A model generated the notes under the pieces. The model was not told the origin of the DNA. It saw nothing but the letters and a program-made list of their open reading frames with translations, and did not search any database. Shown in pieces: positions 52,826 to 63,150 of a DNA stretch of 64,000 bases. The translations under genes were made by a program, and so were the position numbers. The stretch comes from Paragonimus skrjabini miyazakii. Lineage: Eukaryota; Platyhelminthes; Trematoda; Plagiorchiida; Troglotrematidae. Positions within the stretch are counted from its first letter, which is position 1. Each line of letters opens with the position of its first letter. The stretch covers positions 74,942-138,941 of the forward strand of contig JTDE01000954.1 of the NCBI GenBank assembly GCA_014338405.1, written 5' to 3'.

Positions 52826-54292
52826 CAGAGTAAGATAGAGTGTTCAAGGTTGGACGTACTTTAAGAATGAAAGAATTTTGTTTGCATTTCGGACAACTCA
52901 TCTGTTGTTGCAGCTACAGCGACTGTTCTCGAAGATCATTATTTGAAGTAAATATGTGAAGAATGATTCAGAGGACGTGATGGCCGATGTAGCATTCTGA
53001 GGGTAAAGGTTAGACGCTGACGTGTTGACCATGCACAGAGAAATGATCATAATTACAGAAATTTTTCCAGCGAGGAAGCGTGATTACCCAGTGTATTCTT
53101 TACCAAGCGCTTCCTACATGATTACTATATTGAGGCGCAAACATGGCCACAGCCGTTTATTTCCTAAAGTTTCCCGCAAACTGCTTTCACAAATTAACTC
53201 ACCCATCTGTTCCTCGTTTATGAACAAACACAAAGTACAACATACGTTAGAGTACCTCATCTCAACCACAGGCACCACTTTGGAGGCCGATAATTCTCAG
53301 TTTCCATTATCACGCTTACAATACTGTGTTTTCTTATCTGACGTTCCACTCAAACTGTATGATTGCTACAGAGCGTTGCTTCACTGTTCATTAATCTTCA
53401 CGCCGAGAAGTGCTATTGCGATCAAGGAATAGGTCTTTATTCATGCTGAGCACCAAACTGTTCACTAGTACCAAACCCATAAGGAAGTTTCGTCACTCCT
53501 AATCACTTCCGATTAGATTATATTTAATGCTGACTCTCAAGGTGATGGCGTTTTTACCCATTGCTTTTCAGGCATACCATATTGCCTTGTTAATTCATTG
53601 CAGTGTGCTCAATTTATCACACCATTCCGTTCATTCTTACACGTTGTACCTCACCCAACTGCACCACGTGGGGATTTTTTCTTAACGGTGACAGTTTTCT
53701 TGAGCTCTGATCGATGCTACTAACAACCTGCACAGAACTTTTCTAATAAGATGAAACTACCCGCATTGTGGGTCTTCTGAGCTAGTGAGTGCTTGTGTGT
53801 AAGCGATACTACTGAATTGTCAGGTCGAGTGTCATCAAGTCATCTCCCAATTTTGGCAAGTATGCTTGTTGTTTTAATCACTCTGACGCTGAGCTGCCTT
53901 TAGTTTGTCACATTTTGTCAGAATTTACTAAATACTACAGTTTTGTAAATCGCAAGACAACGACAACCTGAGATCTTCCATCGTTGCTCTTCTCTTTTAA
54001 TACCACTTAATGTTGACGTCAATAATTCCTTACTAGGGTGCTGTGTTTGGTAAAACCTATTCGTTGCTTGTCAGACAGATCGCCACCTTATTGAAAACCT
54101 TACTTTGGTACCACGGTTACCAGCTTCTGTTTTTTTTTCCAAAGTAGTTCACATAAAGACAATGGTGAAGCTGAAAATTCTCCAATGTTAATTGTCATGT
54201 TCCGCTCGTACCAAAACCTTTCGAAGTAATCCTCCAGAATCGAAAACTAAGGCATCTTTTAACCTATTCATCTTTTCTAGTGATGAGGTGAT
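52826..54292. other. no supported gene
   Basis: A 136-codon plus-strand frame at 53,022-53,432 has no recognisable motif. The right end includes the inferred 3' flank of the minus-strand gene. Confidence 0.35.
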
Positions 54293-54298
54293 TTTATT
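54293..54298 (-). terminator. AATAAA polyadenylation signal
   Basis: AATAAA on the minus strand lies 36 bases past the stop codon of the inferred minus-strand gene (TAG at 54,335-54,337). It is the expected kind of signal, though short and common in AT-rich DNA. Confidence 0.45.
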
Positions 54299-54334
54299 TC
54301 GTGTCATCTTCTATACAAGTAAACTCACCATGGA

Positions 54335-56270
54335 CTATTCAATTTGTAAGTTGTCAGCTTCATTTGAAAGTTCAAATTTCTGAACCCGTTTTAAGACATT
54401 GTTAAGATATGCGGCTTGTTCTTCGTCTGTTTGATAGCACCCCACATTATTATTTGCACACATTGCCATAATACTCAGTTCTTTCACCAAGTGAACAACA
54501 AAACTAGATAAAGCTGGCGGTGCACCGGACGATTCGAGTGGTGTGTTACTGAAATGTTGTTGAACTTTGCTCTCTGTGAATGCGGTTTTCTGACATTCCG
54601 CGAGTTCTACTGCCTCTGTTCGAAAGTATCAGTGAACAAATTCAACAACGTCGAATGTTTTATTTTCTAGAATATGTTACAGATGACCAACGATACGGGT
54701 ACGATAGTGTTTTGTGTTTTCTCGTTCAGTGGTCTAATGTCCACGAATAATTGGTAGTTTGACTTATTTACCAACAGATTGACGGGTTGTTTATGTTATT
54801 GTCTTACTGTATCATGCATGCACTCAAAGTATTCTACTTCCTCACTTCATCTCCGAGATATGTTGAAAGACTGTGCAGCCAGAGTATCGCGGTTATCTCG
54901 CGTTCAATACACTTATAGATGACTAGCGATTTTTATTTCGGTAATTAACTCAGCGTGTTCCCCGTCATCGGACTCGGATCAGAGAGCCGTGAATAGACGC
55001 ACGTCGCCAGCATCAAGTCTATCACAAAATGCAGATCTGTTAGAAAAACAAGCTAAAACGAATCAGATTTCATACTAAAAATGTAACGAAGGTGTGCTTT
55101 ATGATACTCTTCACTAGTTGCTATGCATTGTTTTTCACTAACAAGCAATTACAGAGGTAACCAGCTCCTATCGATCAAGTGTCATCCTGCCACTTCTTCA
55201 ACTTTCAGCAGTGTGTACGGAATACATTTCACAACCATGTCAAACAACCCTAGACAAGACCGTTAAGAAGATCAATCATAGATCATCTTGTTTTTGAAAC
55301 GTCTGGAACCGCTAGTGACGTTGCTTTTCATACCAACACACTTTGTTCCCACAACAGCAGACACATACTGTTATTAGTCCCGTCAAGGGCCACTGCGGTT
55401 CCTTCAGTGTTTTATACTTAGAATTGCTGCCGGCATGTACCGAGGTTACGAATATAGCTCCTTCCTTCCAAATCTTCTGTGCCAATTTCTCAATATCTCT
55501 CTCCCGGGTGACGTAAGTGATGCAAACGTGGTCATAAACAGTCGTCGGATTGCATTCAATAAACTGCTGCACCAGTAAACCTCACTGAAAATCTTGGTCT
55601 GGTTCAGTTTTTTGTTTAACAATCCGTAGATGGAGTTGACAAAAACAAAAGATCTGTTTCATACTCAGACTAATTTGGCCAGTCGCACAACATCCTGATT
55701 GTTGGCGCGACTGTCAAATTTAGCAATGGAAGTCTTATTTAAGGCAACCTACATCAGGTTTTCATAAGACTTTCAATTTGCTGTAATAGTCTTCGTCATT
55801 ACCACCACCAGCCTACATAAGGTAACCTGCATCACATCATAAACACGCACTCAAAGTGCCTCAAACACGTCCGGACATCTTCATTCCCCGTCTTTAACTT
55901 TCAGGTGACCCTCATTCTTGGGCACTTCGAAGTCAATTCAACTATATGAGTATGTTTAGTTCAGTCTATTATGCTAAGCCAGTCCGGTCTACTTCCACTT
56001 TCGACTCAAGCCTGAGTAAACAAACGTACGATTTACAATATGTTCAGCTGTGAAAAATGCCTACTGCGAGACACAAAATAAAACGCGTGTAATTGTACAT
56101 CACTTTCACATTTTACACAATACATTTTGTTGACATGACACAACACTCCTCACTGCGCGTTCGCGGATAATTTCTTCTATAAATTCGTTTTGCATGACAC
56201 GCAGTTTTTCACAAAGTACTCTACGTTTTAGATTTCCTAACTTCAAGGAATGCAAATCACTACAGTACAT
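54335..56270 (-). CDS. probable multi-exon gene, product not recognised
   Basis: Inferred exons (5' to 3'): 56,270-56,154 (ATG start, 39 codons, in-frame stop four codons upstream, donor GTGAGG); a missing link; 55,710-55,671; 55,566 to 55,369 or 55,365; 55,249-55,194; 55,052-54,950; 54,615-54,335 (ends TAG). Later junctions agree in phase: 55,671 to 55,566 phase 0; 55,194 to 55,052 phase 0; 54,950 to 54,615 phase 1. The 55,566 exon joins 55,249 in phase only with the donor at 55,364. Peptides are charged and helical (EKLRVMQNEFIEEIIRERA, RERDIEKLAQKIWKEG, HFVIDLMLATCVYSRLSD, AYLNNVLKRVQKFELSNEAD). I see no signal peptide or known domain. A helical-repeat adaptor is possible, but this is a guess. 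Confidence 0.45.
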
Positions 56271-57072
56271 GCGTACTTCCTTTCAACTGGTGTTATACTG
56301 CTCACTAGCCCTGTTGAACAGTTAAGTCCGAGGAGTTTATGTTGGTCGATTACTCCATTTGAAATATATCAATACAACATTTCTAGTTGATGTTTTGAAA
56401 ATGGTCGATAAAACCATTGAAATTTACGCATCCTATGGGAATTTTTACTAGATACCTAGTCAAAATTGGAGACAGGAACAAACTGGTTGTTGTCAATAAG
56501 ACTAAAGTTTGCACAACTTGTATTTTTTGGATCAGTTGACCAAACCTAGTCCACTGTAAACTGTCTGTTCGAGATTGTCGCGACAATCATGTGAGTATTC
56601 GATTAAATATTTTCTCGTTTGTTGCTAGTGAGTACGAACGAGACTGCTACCGAGAAGACACCAAACTACTTAAAATTTTCAGTTTGAAAACGGTTGTATT
56701 ATCTAAAAGATCAGTATCATAATCTATGCATAATACCTTCCCATCCGAGTTCAACTCTTTTTTCAAGCCGGTTTAACAGATTTTATGTTCTACGCTTTGA
56801 GAAATCAGCATTTTTGTACCTTAATCAGAATCGGGGTATAACCAAGCTCACTGTCACCTTCGTTGAATGAAATTCCTTTACGACTTGCATGGATTGAACC
56901 ATCATTTGTGACAGCATGGAGTTGTATAACTTATACGGATGAAGTTTTCATCCAACATCCCTAAATTTTTGTTTCAACAAATATGTAAGATAGAAGTAAA
57001 CAGTAGCGTGTAAAAGAAATACTGTTTCCAATTTAGCACGCATTTTTTGAGGAAGGCACTATTTATCTTCAG
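56271..57072. promoter_or_regulatory. interval between two divergent inferred genes
   Basis: About 800 bp between the ATG of the minus-strand model and the first plausible plus-strand exon. If both models hold, it should contain promoter elements for both. I see no clear TATA box or repeated motif. Confidence 0.25.
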
Positions 57073-57306
57073 TACGGCTGAATATCCCTCATTCAATATT
57101 TATGGTGGATGAACACCCAGCAGCTTTTCTGTCAGACTCCTTTCAGTCTGTCTAGAGTGACATTAGTTGTATGTCAAAGCAAATGTTCGATTGTTAGCTT
57201 CAGTAAAAAAAACGGCGCGATTACATTTCGCGAATCAGTATATAAAATATGCCTCCACAGCCCAGTGGACGAACAAACGGATTACTTAGTCAGTGTACTA
57301 TTGGGT
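57073..57306 (+). CDS. candidate upstream exon(s) of the plus-strand gene
   Basis: After an acceptor ATTTATCTTCAG, frame 1 (57,073-57,152) reads NIPHSIFMVDEHPAAFLSDS and on to TAG; its Met at 57,102 could be a start codon. A second frame, one base later (57,109-57,306), reads KNGAITFRESVYKICLHSPV and DEQTDYL before a possible GTCAGT donor. Both look coding but are offset by one base with no room for an intron, so either one is chance or an indel separates them. No family recognised. Confidence 0.25.
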
Positions 57307-58325
57307 TAAACTCAACTATTTTAAACTGATGAAATTCCGATCGCCACTTGGGCAACAAGGCAAATTTATGGCTAATTAATTCTGTCTTGAGAGATCTCAA
57401 GTTTCTATTTAGAATGTAGAGTATGCTTAAAGGGAAACTTACATATTCACTTATTTATTCATCCGAACAGAGTAATATGCGCTGATCAAAGTTTTCCGTA
57501 GCCTTTTAACATAAGCACTGGGGTTACTGGTTGTCTTCGGCGTACGATGTTTTACACGCATGTCAGTCATCAACAACTCGATACAGTCTTCGCTGGCACC
57601 GGTTTTCTTCAACCAGCTCCATGTGCTTAACCTTGTCACATGGATGTCAGAGGTTAACGTTTGTAATTTTTGTATATTCTCTTATTAAACAGATTTTGTT
57701 ATACTTGATTTCCATTAGGTTGCGCTATTTGACATGTTGACTAACACCTTTGAACCGGAATCACCGGAATAACTAGCCTGCTGATGGGGTTATTAAAGAC
57801 ATTCGTGATAAAATTATTCATGGAACTCAGAAACAGTTATACATCAAGGCGACTGGTGCTGATGGTGTTTGACCGGTCTTTTGTCGTAGTAGGATGCGTT
57901 TGTAAGGGACGTGGATAAAAGCACACATACTAATCTCCTTAAGGTAGAACTCGGTGTACAAGTTTATTCTGGACATACCGGCGTTTATTATCTTGGTTGG
58001 TGTTAATGGAATATGTACCGCCATTAAAGTTTTAGATTTCTCGCTGACGGCTATTGGTTGTACGAAATTTGAAATGAATTAGCTCTTGCTGTTGTAAACA
58101 AAACTACCGACTAATTTCAAAAATTTGTGTTACTCAGTGTGAAATGAGTTCCAAGTGAAAAAGCAGATTCTAAGATTAATCACAGTAAACTCATCAAAGC
58201 CGTTATGTGCAACCATGACTTAACGCTCTAAGTAACCAGTTTAAATGGCTGTATATGTGTTTTGTTCCGACTAACCAAAGCGCGCCCAACACACGATAAC
58301 AGGATACTGACTGAGCTATTCACAG
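57307..58325. other. probable intron or intergenic sequence
   Basis: A good acceptor (TATTCTCTTATTAAACAG, about 57,673-57,690) precedes a short open stretch that may be a microexon, but no consistent phase was found. Confidence 0.3.
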
Positions 58326-58502
58326 GGAGCCAAAACTTGGTTCGCAGTATGTCACATTGGCATAGTCATTGTGTTTTGGTCAAGTGTATGTTTTGGTCAA
58401 ATGCTGCGAATAACACGTCGTTGCATCAGTGTCGACATATGCATGGAACCAATTGAATTAGTTGTGGCCACAGAGATTGCAAGGCTTAAACCAATTTCTT
58501 GT
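58326..58502 (+). CDS. candidate exon with hydrophobic segment
   Basis: Acceptor CTATTCACAG, then 59 codons in phase 0 to a GTGAAC donor. The first part is hydrophobic (TWFAVCHIGIVIVFWSSVCF) and could be a membrane helix. The rest reads SVDICMEPIELVVATEIARL then KPISC. It could splice directly to the exon at 58,737 (phase 0), which would skip the frame at 58,511-58,651. It cannot splice to that frame because only eight bases separate them. Confidence 0.28.
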
Positions 58503-58510
58503 GTGAACAG

Positions 58511-60950
58511 AGGTTAGGAATCTACAATCTGGCTGAAGTCGATTCGGCGGTTGGCAGTGTTCTGACGGAATGTCTTAGGTTAAGCGACAGTGACTCTACA
58601 GAAAACTCGAAATGTTTTGGTGACGTTCATCCCGTGGTTGTTGTCGACAAGGTGTGCAACATTAGCGTTAGTGAATGAGTTATGCCAACCGGTTCCATTC
58701 CACGTTGAATGACGCTACTTGATCAGTCTTGACAAGCCCGTTGTGCGCAACCGACAAATTCTGCAACAAAACGGCGGGATGAGGATGAATACACGAGCGC
58801 TGATTGATCGTGGACTGGCAGGTTGTCTATCAGACCAAATGTTAACAACAGCATCGTTGCGGAAAATCACGTCTTAGCGACCTGTAGACAAAACGGACAA
58901 ATTACTATTCCATTACGTCACCACTACTTTTCATCAGTGGGCATTAATTCCGGCAGAATTTTGGCCCTCATATTCGAAGAGATGAACTAATCCGCCCAGT
59001 TGTTTACTCTCATCGGGTTTTGAATGGTTATCACATCGTCTTCCAGGAAACATGAAAATAAAATATCCACTGGTTCATTTTTTCAGTCCAGTCAAAAAAC
59101 GGCCAACTTGGGATGTGAGTTTGAGAGCATACATCATAAAATAATGAAGTTAGTTTATCTGAACTGTAGCTTCTACTGAAGCATATTCACTCTTATTTAC
59201 AATTTTAACCTCGGTTGGTCATAAACAGAAAAGAATAACGGCACCCATCAATATTGTCTATGGTTTGAGTGCGTGACAATATTCCATCTACCATATCGTT
59301 ATTTCCTCAAATTCAATTAACTAAACACAACCTCCGAAAATTAAACCAATAAAACCCATTCGGACGACCAATTATTATACAACAACATTATCAACAGCAT
59401 AACCTTAACAGAAACAATGGAATTCGTACAAACATGTACAAACAAATAACAACTATTATTATTGTGGTAAAAATAATTAACATTTATTTCATTATAGTCT
59501 ACGAATCCCTTTGTTCGTTAGCATTAGTTCTAACAACAATTCCCATTGTTTGCAATCCGGATGTTTCATTGTTGACGAAAACAACAACACTGTCCAGCAG
59601 TTTGTAAACTGGTTGTTAGAGGAGACAATGGGGAGTGAAACTGTGAACAACCTTGTGATAATCAAACGTTTTGATCAGTGAACACGGTTGGCGTGTGATG
59701 AACGTGTGCTATTGCAATAATTGTCGAGTTGCCAGTGAAAGTTTAAATTAGTTTTCCAGTTACACGGTTGAACTGAAACATTGCATAGCACTAATTAGAA
59801 CATTTCCCGAGGGCATGACAAATGTGATACGCTGTGTGAACTTCTTTCTGTCAATCATGCTTTGGTGAAATGACTATCGGAATGGGAGTGTGTAAACATT
59901 CTGAGGATGTGTGGAAATGGATGTGAGTACTTGCATTTCTTTGGGTTATTTGATGTATGAGAGACAATTGAGAGTAATGGATGATATGGATTACTTTTAT
60001 GAATTCAGTTTGGCCCAAAGTACGTCAATCATGTGAACCGGAGTATGACTGTACTATCCTGTGAATTAGGATATGCCTCAAATGCGGTGACTATTTACCA
60101 GCTTCATCCTTAGTTTCATACAAATCCCTGGTTTTATATCGGACGCGTAGCGATGATAGCCCTGATGACTAAAAAATAACGTTTTTGTGAAATGTCTCAT
60201 TTCACCTCCGACACAATCCGATCACCAATTTGTGTTTCGGATTCGGAAATTATGGTTACGAACAAATCATGATATAGCCTGGTAAGTTGAGAGTGAAGGA
60301 TTGATAGTCCTTTTGCTCACAGTGAAAAAAATTGAAGAGACGCAATGATTGCAGCATTTAAAATGTTGTTTTTATTTACCCCTTCAGTAAAATGAACATT
60401 GCTGACCTTCTGGAAACTGACTCTCGATTTGGCAATCCATTCACAGTGAGCACTCTTGATTTTCAGAGTTTACATTAACCCAGTGCACAGCAAAATGTTG
60501 TGTAAGATGCAGTTTATACTACGTTGAATATTCCGTAATACTTGATTTATTTATGTAATATAAATATATGATATAACAGAGCTGGCATGAAGCAATAATA
60601 CGATGTATATGATGTATGACTAATAAGTGATGTAACGGTATACTATAACACAATTTAAATGAGAAGGTCTGTATGGGGTAAACCTGAATTTTGCACAGGT
60701 CAAAAACTAAGTAACGTAATTCTCGAAATAACTGGGACATTTAAGATGCACCTGTACTATAAAACAAACGATTGGCATCACAATGAAAGTGACTTTTCCA
60801 ACAATATGAGCGATAAAATTTAATTCTTTTGTTTACCATGCGCTTTGTGTAAAATAATTATCTTAAGAAAACATTGCTATTTCAACAGATTTCTCTGCTC
60901 TGTTGGAAGAAGCAAAGGCGATGTGTGAACAGTACGAAAGTCGTCAATAG
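58511..60950 (+). CDS. probable multi-exon gene, 3' part; product not recognised
   Basis: Inferred exons: 58,511-58,651 (47 codons, donor GTGTGC); 58,737-58,821 (donor GTTGTC); 59,087-59,114 (28 nt, acceptor TTCATTTTTTCAG, donor GTGAGT); 59,498-59,677 (acceptor TTATTTCATTATAG, donor GTGAAC); 60,388-60,467 (acceptor TTTTTATTTACCCCTTCAG, donor GTTTAC); 60,889-60,950 (acceptor TGCTATTTCAACAG, stop TAG). Phases agree at every junction: 0, 1, 2, 2, 1. Representative peptides: LAEVDSAVGSVLTECLRLSD, NGGMRMNTRALIDRGLA, CFIVDENNNTVQQFVNWLLE, MNIADLLETDSRFGNPF, FSALLEEAKAMCEQYESRQ (C-terminus, helical). No domain recognised. Two donors are weak (GTTGTC, GTTTAC). The model rests on phase agreement, acceptors and composition. 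Confidence 0.45.
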
Positions 60951-62000
60951 AGAACATTTCATTATTCATACCACGCAAGTGAGGCTAAATTTTAAATGTC
61001 GTTTCTGAAAGGTCCAGATAGCTGTTAACGGCAAACGAATACACTATCTGTGTATTTCATTTTCGCGCTGTTACATACGAACAACCTTACCCATACTGTG
61101 TTGTTCAACCGACGTGGAATCGCTTTGGTACTATGTCAAGAGTGTAACGGAATTTTCAAGCAACAGTTGCAGATACTGATGGGTAAATAGAAGTGAAGTC
61201 AAAATGTTACGTATCTATAACTTACAGACAATTTAGCAATATGTAGGTCATATGATATCCGCACTCCGTCAATCTTGCACAGTTCAAAATTAAACAGTGG
61301 AACAGACGTGACCTTTGTTTCCGTTTGATTGCAGTGAGAGTTGATAACAAGTTGCTGATTAACCCGACCTGTGGCAGAATGATCAGACCAATTGTATTGA
61401 GCAGATTGAGTTTAAACTACTAGGACAAACTTGCATGCAAAATGTTATGTTCCAAACTGAATCAACCTCGAGTTAAATTTGGACCGGAACTGTGACTGTC
61501 TACTGGATCTAGAAGTGGTCTTTCTGTTTTAGTAAAGTCCTGGAGAGGCACCACTGTGCTACAATAAAGTGGTCTTCTTAGTGGTACGGTTCATTTTGGA
61601 CGTACTCCGAACTCCACCTGGAGGGATCACTAAATTTTGCTATTCATTTCATACAAATAAAAGAACTGGTTACATTTCACTGACTGAGGTGGTGCTCACG
61701 TCGAAACGACAAATGTATCATTGCAGGTTGTTATTTGTGAGGGACGTTGCTATATGCAGTTTCCAGCTGGGTTTCACACGTCATTCAAAGGCGGAGTTAC
61801 GTTTTGATAGAAATGGCACAGTTTTATGTTCACCCCTGGCAAATATGTTACGGCTACTACAATGGATTTACCATGTACGTTCGTTAGACCGTGTAAAAGC
61901 GAACAATGGACTTCAAGTTTAAACAGTTTGGCTTCCTGCACCAAATGGTCCGCTTATAAATATACATCTTTCAGCAATCAACCAACGGATGAAACTAAAA
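60951..62000. other. no supported gene
   Basis: Downstream flank of the plus-strand gene. No AATAAA was seen soon after the stop. A 117-codon plus-strand frame at 61,569-61,922 has no recognisable motif. Confidence 0.35.
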
Positions 62001-62234
62001 TAGTTGAGAAGAGATCCATTTGCGAAAAACTCGGACTTCGGCTGTATTCGAACCAGCGACAGAAACCACATGCCCAAACTCAGCAAAAGCTCTACCAGTT
62101 TCGTAGCTCAGCAGGTAGAGCACTGGCCGCGTTTCGGCATGTTGTTTCTGTCGCTGGTTCGAATACAGCTGAAGTCTACATTTTTCTAACTTACCAAATC
62201 TGTCAAACTATTTATTGGTAAACTAGTTGAGAAG
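62001..62234. repeat. family B palindromic tRNA-like pair with 11-bp flanking direct repeats
   Basis: TAGTTGAGAAG occurs at 62,001-62,011 and at 62,224-62,234, bracketing about 212 bp. Inside, a minus-strand tRNA-like unit (box B complement at about 62,046) and a plus-strand unit (box A TAGCTCAGCAGG about 62,104, box B GGTTCGAATAC about 62,155) face each other head to head, sharing CTCTACC/GGTAGAG at the centre. The plus-strand tail ends AAATCTGTCAAACTATTTATTGGTAA, related to the 27-bp terminal repeat at 14.3-14.5 kb. It looks like a single insertion of a foldback tRNA-derived element. Confidence 0.7.
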
Positions 62235-62784
62235 TTTCTGCAATTAACGCTGAACATCGTTGTAGAACCCATTTTATTGGGTGCAATTCTTATCGAAAAG
62301 CTGAGATCAAATGTGTCCAGTCTTATCCGAAAGCCCATGGTAAACGTACGTTCGATCTACCGACTCTAATTAGACTTTTGACCCTTCAACCAAACCGTGT
62401 CTGTGTAACAACGATAGTAATAGGCTGGAAACGGTTATCTTTTTTAGGCGGACGAGCTCAAATGCAAACGCAAGGGAAAAGCTAGGAATGTACATTAACA
62501 GAAGTTACCCCACACATAAACTAACCTCAGATTAGTGGATTCTAACTCAACCCTGATTGTCTTTCGTTCAAAATGTGGTCGGTAAGTGATAGTCATACCT
62601 GTGCCGTGAGCATATAACAGAACAAAGCAAAGCACGTCCACGATGGCATCAGTAAGAGATAGCTATCGCTGTTTGAGTTGAAAGTAGCATCATTATATGT
62701 AACTCGTGACGCTCTAACGTCCGAAAATGAAATAGACACATACTAGTAAGGTTAAACATCAGGTTTGTAAGTTAATATCGAGGC
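62235..62784. other. no supported gene
   Basis: Nothing recognised. Confidence 0.4.
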
Positions 62785-63150
62785 TGAAGTAGTTACAGAC
62801 GCAATCCAGATCGGATGCAACACGCCCTAAGAATAGCCGACCTTCCAGACTCTATGGCCTTATAAATGTGTACACGGGTAAAGTGTGTTTGAGACCTAAT
62901 GTTAATCACACCTCCTGTACAGTACAAGCCAAACACGTTCATCAAACAATTGTGGAGCAAAATGGTAAGTAACGTAAAAGATACTTTGGATTTTCTTATC
63001 CGACTCGAACGCGTAATATTACTTAATGATGGATGGTTTCTCAGTTTTCATACAACCTCTTCGGATACCAGTGCACTGGCAGTCCATTGCGTCGATTTCG
63101 TTGTAGATTTGTTAGAAAATAGTCTGTTGGTGCATTTATGGGTTTATTAG
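62785..63150 (+). mobile_element. Penelope-like retroelement, copy 3 (PLE3), RT fragment
   Basis: RPKNSRPSRLYGLINVYTGK (about 62,823 on) matches the Penelope RT segment with LPRLYGLPKVHK. After a frame change near 62,910, VQYKPNTFIKQL then VKDTLDFLIRLERVILLNDG matches the next block, leading to motif A. Motif A reads SFHTTS instead of SFDVTS: the catalytic Asp codon is CAT (His) at 63,049-63,051. CVDFVVDLLENSLL follows, then TAG. Motifs B and C are not clear downstream. It is more like the GWF-LSFD subtype than PLE1. Confidence 0.7.

Noticed and set aside
61826..62221. 131-codon plus-strand frame across the family B locus
   Set aside because: Its second half is translation of the tRNA-like repeat; the first half has no motif.
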